Translations under genes and position numbers: made by a program
NCBI GenBank assembly: GCA_934716995.1
Contig: CAKUYO010000071.1
Span: forward strand, 1-7,118
Length of the DNA stretch: 7,118 bases
Direction of reading: 5' to 3'
Origin: an uncultured Bacteroidales bacterium
GTDB lineage: Bacteria > Bacteroidota > Bacteroidia > Bacteroidales > Paludibacteraceae
In this document: positions 1-5,294 of the stretch, one piece after another
Layout of the letters: every line of letters begins with the position of its first letter
Position numbering within the stretch: the stretch's first letter is position 1
The notes under the pieces: generated by a model
The model's database searches: none
Told to the model about the DNA's origin: nothing
Seen by the model: the letters and a program-made list of their open reading frames with translations, nothing else

Positions 1-6
1 CTATTT

Positions 7-69
7 TTTCCAGCCTGCAAAATGACCCATAGAGACATACTACCCACTTTCCAGCCTGCAAAATGACCC
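7..69. repeat. 22-base direct repeat, two copies, 41-base period
   Basis: An identical 22-base segment occurs at 7-28 and again at 48-69, with 19 unrelated bases between. Its core reads CCAGCCTGCAAAATGACCC. The left copy lies within a few bases of the window edge, so further copies may lie outside. No reading frame is associated with it. Two closely spaced identical copies could be the end of a mobile element with multiple terminal repeats, as in IS21-family elements, or part of a small tandem array. The sequence here does not decide between these. Confidence 0.8.
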
Positions 70-175
70 GTACGCCTCCTTTTTACGCAATAGACAATAC
101 TATATATGACAGATTATCAGTATATTATATGACATTTTGACGCAATAATCGGACAAAATGGCATATACTGTGCAT

Positions 176-191
176 TGGCACAAAAGTTGAT
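176..191 (+). promoter_or_regulatory. Possible sigma-54 (-24/-12) promoter for the heat-shock gene
   Basis: TGGCAC at 176-181 is followed after five bases by TTGA at 187-190. This matches the sigma-54 consensus TGGCACG-N4-TTGC in both elements and in their spacing. The deviations are A for G at the seventh base and A for the usually conserved C of the -12 GC. No TAnnTTTG box of the common Bacteroides sigma factor is visible between 1 and 297, which makes this the best promoter candidate for the gene at 298. Transcription would start near 202 and leave a leader of about 95 bases. Confidence 0.42.
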
Positions 192-225
192 TTATATAGG
201 GCGAATGCCACGATGAGTGAAGCAA

Positions 226-246
226 GCGGAGGTACAAAAGCCCCGC
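226..246 (+). promoter_or_regulatory. GC-rich hairpin in the heat-shock gene leader
   Basis: GCGG-A-GG at 226-232 can pair with CCCCGC at 241-246 (six G-C pairs, one bulged A) around the eight-base loop TACAAAAG. The stem hides GGAGG (228-232), a perfect Shine-Dalgarno sequence that lies too far from the ATG at 298 to serve it directly. An alternative pairing joins GCAAGC (222-227) with GCTTGC (254-259) and excludes the first hairpin. The leader can therefore adopt at least two folds. A regulatory or thermosensing role is speculation. Confidence 0.3.
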
Positions 247-297
247 AAGAGTTGCTTGCCACCGCAGACACTAAACTAACTATTAAATTTTACTACT

Positions 298-765
298 ATG
301 TTACCATCAAGAAGAAATGACCAAGACTGGTTACCGAGTATGTTCAATGACTTTTTCAGTGAGGAATGGCCTCTAATGCACAATACCAACGCCGCAACGC
401 CTGCTATCAACGTTTTGGAAGACGATAAGGCTTACCACGTAGAAGTAGCCGCTCCGGGTATGACCAAGGACGATTTCTCCATCCACGTAAACGACCAGGA
501 CGAGTTGGTAATTCTCGTGGAAAAGAAAGAAGAGCACAACGACAAGGACTGCAACTGCGACAAGAAGGAAGAGAAGAAATGCAACTGCAAGTATTTGCGC
601 CACGAGTTCTCTTACAGCCGTTTCGAGCAATCGCTCTTGCTGCCGGACAATGTAAACAAAGACGAGATTTCCGCCAAGGTGAACGACGGTATTCTCCGTA
701 TCGAGTTGCCTAAGTTGGATCCGACAGTCAAGAAGAATCCGAGCCGTATCATAGATATCCAATAA
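298..765 (+). CDS. Small heat-shock protein, Hsp20/alpha-crystallin family
   Basis: This is an ATP-independent holdase chaperone that binds unfolding proteins in the cytoplasm and usually forms oligomers. It has 155 residues. The short N-terminal arm (1-35, with NDQDWLPSMFNDFF) is followed by an alpha-crystallin domain. That domain runs from PAINVLEDDKAYHVEVAAPGM near 35 to the conserved NDGILRIELPK at 129-139, then a short tail ending in RIIDIQ. Typical family segments are VAAPGM, FSYSRFEQSLLLPD and GILRIELP. The odd part is a Lys/Glu-rich stretch at 76-98 carrying CNC at 85-87 and again at 95-97 (CxC-x7-CxC). It falls in the loop that in bacterial relatives carries beta-6 and helps dimerisation; it could bind metal or sense redox state, which is inference. 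The ATG at 298 follows an A/T-rich leader without a nearby Shine-Dalgarno, as usual in Bacteroidota. A terminator follows at 797, so the gene appears monocistronic. The family call is secure. Confidence 0.96.
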   Translation: MLPSRRNDQDWLPSMFNDFFSEEWPLMHNTNAATPAINVLEDDKAYHVEVAAPGMTKDDFSIHVNDQDELVILVEKKEEHNDKDCNCDKKEEKKCNCKYLRHEFSYSRFEQSLLLPDNVNKDEISAKVNDGILRIELPKLDPTVKKNPSRIIDIQ

Positions 766-796
766 ACGGACTGATCAACACTAACTATGAAGTGGG

Positions 797-826
797 AGCG
801 GGGGAAGCGATTCTCCCGCTTTTTTT
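797..826 (+). terminator. Intrinsic terminator of the heat-shock gene
   Basis: AGCGGGGGA (797-805) pairs with TCTCCCGCT (812-820) with one G-U wobble. The loop is six bases, and a run of seven T follows at 820-826. It lies 32 bases after the stop codon and separates this gene from secG. Confidence 0.92.
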
Positions 827-871
827 GTATCCATATTTCAGCAAGTACGCAAGATGTAAGGAGTTTTGGGC

Positions 872-948
872 AGGGCAACCGCATCAAAATAATAGCATAA
901 GTTAGTGTTAATTTAGAATGAAATGCTTATTTTTGATGCGGTAGCCCT
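872..948. mobile_element. 77-base MITE-like element flanked by 11/12-base direct repeats
   Basis: The first 18 bases (872-889, AGGGCAACCGCATCAAAA) are the reverse complement of the last 18 (931-948) except for one position. The similarity continues inward imperfectly to about 27 bases, with ATAGCAT on one side and ATGCTTAT on the other. Immediately outside lie GAGTTTTGGGC (861-871) and GATGTTTTGGGC (949-960), identical apart from one extra T, as expected of a target-site duplication that has drifted. The element has no coding capacity. Inverted ends plus an 11-12 base duplication fit a miniature element mobilised by a transposase that makes duplications of that length, as IS4-family elements do. 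It lies between the heat-shock terminator and the secG promoter; its right-hand repeat ends six bases before the -33 box. A long RNA hairpin is the alternative reading, but that does not explain the flanking repeats. Confidence 0.7.
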
Positions 949-966
949 GATGTTTTGGGCAAATAA

Positions 967-998
967 TTTGTAAGAATCAAAAAAAAGCAGTACCTTTG
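967..998 (+). promoter_or_regulatory. Bacteroides-type promoter of secG
   Basis: TTTG at 967-970, a 20-base spacer, then TACCTTTG at 991-998 match the -33 TTTG and -7 TAnnTTTG boxes of the primary sigma factor in Bacteroidota. Transcription should start near 1003-1006, giving a leader of about 45 bases. Confidence 0.85.
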
Positions 999-1048
999 CA
1001 CACTACTATGGTGTATAGCCCTAAATGAAATTTAATTGATAAACTACT

Positions 1049-1408
1049 ATGTATATTTTTCTTACCATTCTTATCGTTATTGCAGCCATACTGCTGACCT
1101 TGTTGGTACTTGTACAGAACAGCAAAGGCGGCGGATTGGCTAACAGTTTCGCAGGCGGCAATCAGGTGATGGGTGCACCCAAAACGGCTGATTTCTTAGA
1201 GAAAACCACATGGACACTCATCGCCATCATCGTGGTACTGAGCATTGCTGCCGTAGGTTTCAGCAAAGGCAAAGAGCACCAAAGCAACGCCAACGAGAGC
1301 CAAATCACCAAACAGGTGGAAGAGGCTGCCGATGCATTGCAGCAGACCGCTGCTCCCGCTGCTGACTTCAACGCCGAAAGCGAGAACACAGACGCAAACG
1401 CAGAGTAA
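1049..1408 (+). CDS. secG: Protein translocase subunit SecG
   Basis: SecG is the small membrane subunit that, with SecY and SecE, forms the general protein-export channel in the inner membrane. The 119 residues show the expected plan: transmembrane helix 1 (about 2-22), a cytoplasmic loop with the hallmark QNSKGGGLA (23-31) and a DFLEKTTW segment (48-55), and transmembrane helix 2 (about 55-72). A hydrophilic tail of about 47 residues follows, rich in Ala, Asn, Gln and Glu. The core is 72 residues and the tail looks unstructured, as in other Bacteroidota SecG proteins. The ATG at 1049 starts directly with the first helix and follows the A/T-rich TAAACTACT. The gene has its own promoter and is separated from its + strand neighbour by a terminator and the palindromic element, so it is probably transcribed alone. 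It converges on the hydrolase gene at 1472. Confidence 0.96.
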   Translation: MYIFLTILIVIAAILLTLLVLVQNSKGGGLANSFAGGNQVMGAPKTADFLEKTTWTLIAIIVVLSIAAVGFSKGKEHQSNANESQITKQVEEAADALQQTAAPAADFNAESENTDANAE

Positions 1409-1431
1409 ATCCTGCTTTTTTCCGAAAAAAC

Positions 1432-1471
1432 AACAAGGGCTGCCTACCTTATCGTAAGCAGCCCTTGTTTT
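1432..1471. terminator. Bidirectional terminator between secG and the amide hydrolase
   Basis: AACAAGGGCTGC (1432-1443) pairs perfectly with GCAGCCCTTGTT (1458-1469). TAC/GTA inside the loop can extend the stem. T residues follow on the + strand (1468-1471) and a run of six T on the - strand (A at 1425-1430). It lies 23 bases after the secG stop and directly abuts the stop codon of the convergent gene, so it can end both transcripts. Confidence 0.88.
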
Positions 1472-2557
1472 CTATTGTATCACCACTTGTTCTATGGGTT
1501 GTCTCTTTTCCTTATCCAACGGTGCGGCTTGGTATTTCACCTTGCGGAAATTGATTTTACTCAGGTCAATACAGCGGATAGCGGCATTGTACATAGTGCG
1601 GTAGAAGAGACGCCTGCCCTGCAGATCGCATACTATCGTCCACTGGGTGGCACTCGGTATATCGGCAACCGTCTGCCCGTCAGCAAACTGCACACCGACA
1701 GGTATATCAAAATTGTTGAGGATATGGAACGCCTCCGTTACCGTCTCATCCGTAGTTTCCATTTTAGGTGCCGATGCCTGGAAGAAAGCCGCACGCACAA
1801 AGCGCGAAGGGGGAGTCATATCACCGGGGATACCGTGCAATCCTCCGCCTCCGCCAAAGGCGTTAAGTGTCAAATCGCCTATTCTGCGCGTACTGATCGT
1901 CCCCGTCGAAAGATTGATGTAATTGTTCAAGTTGGTCAGATGCCACTCGAATCCCGGTGCATTGGTAAGCACACCCAGCGTATTCTCATAGAAATGTGCT
2001 TGCCCGTCCGTTATCTCTATCACAATCTGCCGACCGCCCGGCTCGGTAACCCGCCAATGGACGGTAGAACTGCGCAGATCAATCCCCACCACGTGTATCA
2101 ACGGCAAAGCGGTTTTTACTTCGTCAATTGTCTTGAAACTGCTCAGTATCCACGCCACCAACTGAAAGTCGCTTATCGTCTGCGATTTGAATGCCGCATC
2201 GTAGGTCTCATACTGCCCGTAAGCGGGGAAATAGAACAACCCTGCTTCCAATCCCGCTTCGTTCATACCGTTCATAACAAATTCGGGTTGCTCTACAGTC
2301 AGCCCCACATAACCATATTTGGCCGTAAAACGTTTGCCGTTCTGTGTGCCATCGGGCAAGAAAGACTGCTGTTTATACCCGCGAGGCACTACCACATATC
2401 CGCTATGCAATGCCTCTGCCGCCCATTCGATGGTACGCGCCGTAACCACGTCGCCCTGCTGCGTGCGCAAAGTGATACCCGTACACGCCTGTACATCATA
2501 ACTTTTCAAGAAACAGGAAAAGAGGACAATGCCCGAAAGAAGAAAAAGACGTTTCAT
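1472..2557 (-). CDS. Exported choloylglycine-hydrolase-family (linear amide C-N hydrolase) enzyme
   Basis: This N-terminal-nucleophile enzyme hydrolyses linear amide bonds; known relatives are bile salt hydrolases and penicillin V acylases. It has 361 residues. A signal peptide (1-24, MKRLFLLSGIVLFSCFLKSY then DVQA) ends directly before Cys25, so removing it should free the catalytic Cys without further processing. CTGITL (25-30) is the classic start of the mature enzyme. Other recognisable residues are Arg41 and Glu44 in ARTIEW, MNGMNEAGLEAGLFYFP (95-111), VLTNAPGFEWHLTNLNNY (196-213) with the oxyanion Asn199, and IPGDMTPPSRFVR (243-255) with Arg252. Glu44 occupies the position of Asp21 in Gram-positive bile salt hydrolases, as in many Gram-negative members. 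Mature length is about 337 residues, normal for the family. The gene stands alone, with a weak promoter near 2624 and a bidirectional terminator. Family and export are clear. Whether the substrate is conjugated bile salts, penicillin V or another N-acyl amide cannot be read from the sequence. Confidence 0.92.
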   Translation of the reverse strand: MKRLFLLSGIVLFSCFLKSYDVQACTGITLRTQQGDVVTARTIEWAAEALHSGYVVVPRGYKQQSFLPDGTQNGKRFTAKYGYVGLTVEQPEFVMNGMNEAGLEAGLFYFPAYGQYETYDAAFKSQTISDFQLVAWILSSFKTIDEVKTALPLIHVVGIDLRSSTVHWRVTEPGGRQIVIEITDGQAHFYENTLGVLTNAPGFEWHLTNLNNYINLSTGTISTRRIGDLTLNAFGGGGGLHGIPGDMTPPSRFVRAAFFQASAPKMETTDETVTEAFHILNNFDIPVGVQFADGQTVADIPSATQWTIVCDLQGRRLFYRTMYNAAIRCIDLSKINFRKVKYQAAPLDKEKRQPIEQVVIQ

Positions 2558-2623
2558 AACACATAGAATTTATAGGTTAATAATTGGTTGCACGAATTTA
2601 TATCCGTATGTTCCGAAAAGCGA

Positions 2624-2631
2624 CAAATATA
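2624..2631 (-). promoter_or_regulatory. -7 box upstream of the amide hydrolase
   Basis: On the - strand TATATTTG fits TAnnTTTG. A start site near 2618 would give a leader of about 60 bases. No good TTTG lies 19-21 bases upstream, so the -33 half is weak and the promoter may be poor or need an activator. Confidence 0.5.
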
Positions 2632-2678
2632 GTGCCATAATTCTCTATATATCCGTTTTAATGTCTATATACACATAT

Positions 2679-2715
2679 AAAAAGACCGCCCAACGTGTTG
2701 TTGGACGGTCTTTTT
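2679..2715 (-). terminator. Terminator after the flavin-reductase lipoprotein gene
   Basis: AAAAAGACCGCCCAAC (2679-2694) pairs with GTTGGACGGTCTTTTT (2700-2715) with a single mismatch and a five-base loop. The stem is flanked by A and T runs on both strands, so it could work in either direction. It lies 32 bases beyond the stop codon at 2748 and insulates the hydrolase promoter from serS transcription. Confidence 0.88.
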
Positions 2716-2747
2716 AGACTGCATACCTAAAAATTATTGCATAGAAT

Positions 2748-3404
2748 TTATTTCTTCAGCCACACATTGGTGATTTCGCCTATAAACAACTGATGCTGCG
2801 CTGTATCACGTCCGTAACTGTTCCGCATTATTTCCTCGCGATAGGCGGGAGTCAGACAATTCAAATCCAACGGCTGTTGGAACATTGAACGACATTCGAT
2901 AACCATACGTGCTTCACCGAAAGTCATCATTCCTGTAGGTGTCTCCACAGGTGTCAGTCCTGCCTCTTTCACCTTGTCGGTTGCACGTCCGGAACGTGTG
3001 CCGCAGATATTGAGCGCATGGCGATAGTCCTCCGCAAAGAAACTCAATGTATAGGCTTGCTCGCGCTGCAAGAACTCGTAGGTATAACGGGTATCACGTA
3101 TCATAATGAAAGCGGCGTGCTTGCCCCAAATCTCGCCCATAGCCCCCCATGATGCCGTCATCGTGTTGAACGACTGCGGGTTGCCTGCCGTTACCAGCAT
3201 CCATTGTCTGCTAATAAGGTCTATTACATTGTCTTTCAGTTCGATAGGCTCTATGCGTACATACTTATCCTGCCATATAGTATCGGTTGCCATTGCCTGT
3301 GTGTCTGTCTGTTCTGCCGTGGTGGAAGAGGATGTTTTCCCTGTGCAAGCCGCAAAGGCAAAACATACCATCCCCATCAAAGCATACAAAATATGTTTGT
3401 TCAT
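2748..3404 (-). CDS. Predicted lipoprotein with a flavin-reductase-like domain
   Basis: It has 218 residues. Residues 1-19 form a lipoprotein signal ending in the lipobox FAAC, with Cys20 as the lipidated residue. A Ser/Thr-rich linker of about 20 residues follows. From about 48 to 216 it resembles the flavin-reductase-like, FMN-binding split-barrel family. Characteristic segments are FNTMTASWGAMGEIWGK (79-95), IRDTRYTYEFL (102-112), SFFAEDYRHALNICGTRSGR (121-140) and the closing FIGEITNVWL. Relatives bind FMN and act as flavin reductases or other flavin-dependent reductases; the substrate here is unknown. The family is mostly cytoplasmic, whereas this copy should be anchored in the envelope and would need flavin there. 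There is no obvious charged export signal just after Cys20, so periplasmic and surface locations both remain possible. It starts 11 bases after the serS stop and no promoter is visible between them, so it is probably co-transcribed with serS. Confidence 0.85.
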   Translation of the reverse strand: MNKHILYALMGMVCFAFAACTGKTSSSTTAEQTDTQAMATDTIWQDKYVRIEPIELKDNVIDLISRQWMLVTAGNPQSFNTMTASWGAMGEIWGKHAAFIMIRDTRYTYEFLQREQAYTLSFFAEDYRHALNICGTRSGRATDKVKEAGLTPVETPTGMMTFGEARMVIECRSMFQQPLDLNCLTPAYREEIMRNSYGRDTAQHQLFIGEITNVWLKK

Positions 3405-3415
3405 ACTATCAGCAA

Positions 3416-4792
3416 TTAGCGGATCATGTCGCTGCCAAAGAACGGCTGCAAGGCTGCAGGAATACGGATACCGTCTTCGGTCTGGTTGTTCTCCAACAGG
3501 GCAGCCACAATACGCGGCAGAGCCAGCGCCGAACCGTTCAACGTATGTGCAATAGCCACCTTCTTGTCGGCTGCACTACGGTAACGGCAGTGGAGACGGT
3601 TCGCCTGATAGGTATCGAAGTTCGAGGTGGAGGAAACCTCCAGCCAGCGGTGCTGTGCCTCGGAATAGACCTCAAAGTCGTAGCAGATAGCGGCAGTGAA
3701 CGACATATCGCCACCCGACAGGCGCAAGATACGGTACGGCAACTCCAGTTTCTTGAGCAGCCCCTCTACATGCGCCAGCATCTCTTTGTGGCTGACATCA
3801 CTATGTTCGGGGGTATCGATACGCACAATCTCAATCTTCGAGAACTCGTGCAGACGGTTCAGACCACGCACGTCCTTGCCATACGACCCTGCCTCACGGC
3901 GGAAACACTCGGTGTAAGCACAGTTCTTGACAGGCAGTTTGTCCTCGTCGATGATCACATCGCGGTAAAGGTTCGTAACCGGCACCTCTGCCGTCGGGAT
4001 GAGATACAGGTCGTCCACCTCGCAGTGGTACATCTGTCCCTCTTTGTCAGGGAGTTGCCCCGTACCATATCCGCTGGCTTGATTCACCACCGTCGGCGGC
4101 ATAATCTCGGTGTAACCCGCCTTGTTCGCCTCGGCAAGGAAGAAATTGATCAGTGCGCGTTGCAGACGTGCGCCCTGACCGATATACACGGGGAAACCTG
4201 CACCCGAGATTTTCACACCGAGGTCAAAATCAATCAGGTTGTATTTCTTCGCCAACTCCCAGTGGGGCAATTTGGCATTGGCAGGCTCGGGGTTCTCTTC
4301 TGCCGGCCAGTCGCGCAAAGCGATAGCAGCACCTTCGGCAGAGAAAGCCTTTTCGTTATCCTGTTCCAGCACTTTCAGACGTGCACCCGTGGCGAACCCG
4401 CCTACTTTGACGGCGAGGTTATCCTCAGCACTTGCCCCTTGCGGCACCAGTTCATACGGTACATTCGGGATAGTCAGCAGCAAGTCGCGCTGTGCCTGCT
4501 CGGCTTTTGCCATCTGCTCATCGTAAGCGGCAATATCCTGTTTGAGCGTACCGGTCTGTGCCTTGGCTTGCCCTGCTTCGTCTTTCTTACCCTGTGCCAT
4601 CAGCATACCGATCGACTTTGAGATCTTGTTTATCTCGGCAGCCGCAGCATCTTTCTTCTGCTGGGCGGCTTTGCGCTCGGCATCCAGTGCGATAACCTGT
4701 TCAATGGCTTCGCGTGCTCCGTCGAAATGTTTTTTCTCCAATCCGGCGATTACTTTCTCCTTATCGTCGTAGATTTGTTTTAGCGTTAGCAT
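3416..4792 (-). CDS. serS: Seryl-tRNA synthetase
   Basis: It charges tRNA-Ser with serine, and tRNA-Sec where present, in the cytoplasm using ATP. This is a class II enzyme of 458 residues. The N-terminal tRNA-binding arm is a long antiparallel coiled coil (about 25-105, Lys/Glu/Ala/Gln-rich). It is followed by the catalytic core: motif 1 around LQRALINFFL to MPP (210-233), the serine-binding TAEVP (267-271), motif 2 with CFRREAGSYGKDVRGLNR (296-313), and motif 3 with NGSALALPR (419-427, Arg427). LDAERK, IPNVP and GTGQLPDKEGQMY are further family marks. Residues about 133-172, between VKVGG and LPHWELAKKYNLIDFD, are longer than in the roughly 424-residue Bacteroides enzymes I recall, which explains the extra length. 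The ATG at 4792 gives the expected MLTLKQI start. Upstream lie a repeat-rich leader and the terminator of rplU-rpmA; I find no clear promoter. Downstream, the lipoprotein gene follows after 11 bases. Confidence 0.97.
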   Translation of the reverse strand: MLTLKQIYDDKEKVIAGLEKKHFDGAREAIEQVIALDAERKAAQQKKDAAAAEINKISKSIGMLMAQGKKDEAGQAKAQTGTLKQDIAAYDEQMAKAEQAQRDLLLTIPNVPYELVPQGASAEDNLAVKVGGFATGARLKVLEQDNEKAFSAEGAAIALRDWPAEENPEPANAKLPHWELAKKYNLIDFDLGVKISGAGFPVYIGQGARLQRALINFFLAEANKAGYTEIMPPTVVNQASGYGTGQLPDKEGQMYHCEVDDLYLIPTAEVPVTNLYRDVIIDEDKLPVKNCAYTECFRREAGSYGKDVRGLNRLHEFSKIEIVRIDTPEHSDVSHKEMLAHVEGLLKKLELPYRILRLSGGDMSFTAAICYDFEVYSEAQHRWLEVSSTSNFDTYQANRLHCRYRSAADKKVAIAHTLNGSALALPRIVAALLENNQTEDGIRIPAALQPFFGSDMIR

Positions 4793-4802
4793 ATATTTAC
4801 TT

Positions 4803-4909
4803 CGTGTTATTGGTTCGCTGCGCTCACGTTAATGGCTCACGGGTGTGAGCGTTAGTGGCTTCGCGTTGGTGGTTATACGTTGTTGCTCATTGTGTGAGCG
4901 TTGATGGTT
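4803..4909 (-). repeat. Cluster of degenerate 11-base repeats in the serS leader
   Basis: On the - strand a motif close to ARCCANYAACG recurs six times, at + strand positions 4899-4909, 4878-4887 (shortened), 4864-4874, 4850-4860, 4827-4837 and 4803-4815 (lengthened). Between copies lie small palindromes: GCTCAC-GGGT-GTGAGC (4835-4850) and GCTCA-TTGTG-TGAGC (4885-4899). A longer direct repeat beginning GTGTGAGCGTT starts at 4843 and again at 4892, 49 bases apart. This fills most of the 221 bases between rpmA and serS. It is non-coding and adjoins the serS start. Its function is unknown; it could be an RNA structure, a protein-binding array or a repeat prone to expansion. Confidence 0.7.
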
Positions 4910-4937
4910 CCACGTTGCGTGGTGCAGTATTCCTTGT

Positions 4938-4987
4938 TAAAAACAAATTTCTCCTGCCGAATTGCCGAAGCAACCGGTAGGAGAAAT
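4938..4987 (-). terminator. Strong intrinsic terminator of rplU-rpmA
   Basis: On the - strand ATTTCTCCT (4987-4979) pairs with AGGAGAAAT (4955-4947). CCG/CGG and TTGC/GCAA extend the stem to a C(UUCG)G tetraloop at 4970-4965, one of the most stable RNA caps. TTTGTTTTT follows. It begins 27 bases after the rpmA stop codon and separates the ribosomal protein pair from serS. Confidence 0.92.
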
Positions 4988-5013
4988 CAAAATACACCTG
5001 TTTCTCTCGCCGA

Positions 5014-5277
5014 TTAAGCCTCTGCTATCGGCTGAATAGAGACGTAGGATTTATTGTTTTTCTTTCTGCGGAATGTAACCACACCATCTACCAAAGCATA
5101 GAGCGTATGATCGCTACCCATACCCATATTCTCACCGGGGTTGTGTACTGTACCGCGCTGGCGTACAATGATATTGCCTGCTTTGGCGAATTGTCCGCCC
5201 CAGATCTTTACACCAAGTCGTTTGCTTTCTGATTCACGGCCGTTCTTAGAACTACCAACACCTTTCTTATGTGCCAT
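5014..5277 (-). CDS. rpmA: 50S ribosomal protein bL27
   Basis: bL27 is a large-subunit protein whose N-terminal tail reaches towards the peptidyl-transferase centre. The 87 residues match the family over their whole length: MAHKKGVGSSKNGRESESKR (1-20) is the conserved flexible tail, GNIIVRQRGT (34-43) and HNPGENMGMGSDHTLYALVDG (45-65) the globular core. The N-terminus starts directly with MAHKKG and lacks the cleavable extension seen in Firmicutes. It lies 17 bases downstream of rplU with no terminator or promoter between, the standard bL21-bL27 operon. The terminator at 4938-4987 ends the transcript. Confidence 0.98.
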   Translation of the reverse strand: MAHKKGVGSSKNGRESESKRLGVKIWGGQFAKAGNIIVRQRGTVHNPGENMGMGSDHTLYALVDGVVTFRRKKNNKSYVSIQPIAEA

Positions 5278-5294
5278 AATCTCTGTTCCTTTCT

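Noticed and set aside
7..69. Start of a CRISPR array
   Set aside because: Only two copies are visible, separated by 19 bases. The repeats show little internal symmetry and no cas gene is in view.
213..320. Annotating the 35-codon frame upstream of hsp20 as a gene
   Set aside because: It has no ribosome binding site, resembles no known protein, overlaps the hsp20 start out of frame and has an A/T-driven tail (KFYYYVTIKKK). It is kept only as part of a speculative leader finding.
872..948. Second terminator after the heat-shock gene
   Set aside because: No T run follows the outer stem, a strong terminator already lies at 797-826, and a terminator would not explain the flanking direct repeats.
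1475..2566. A 363-codon open frame on the + strand opposite the amide hydrolase
   Set aside because: The - strand protein has a signal peptide and all family motifs. The opposite frame is Arg/His/Cys-rich with no family resemblance and would run straight on from the secG terminator.
3287..4621. A 444-codon open frame on the + strand opposite serS
   Set aside because: It is the antisense shadow of a clearly conserved serS gene, and its translation shows no recognisable domain.
4793..5013. A T-box or other tRNA-sensing riboswitch upstream of serS
   Set aside because: T-box leaders are essentially absent from Bacteroidota. The conserved T-box sequence is not visible, and the only terminator hairpin here lies right behind rpmA with the repeats downstream of it.
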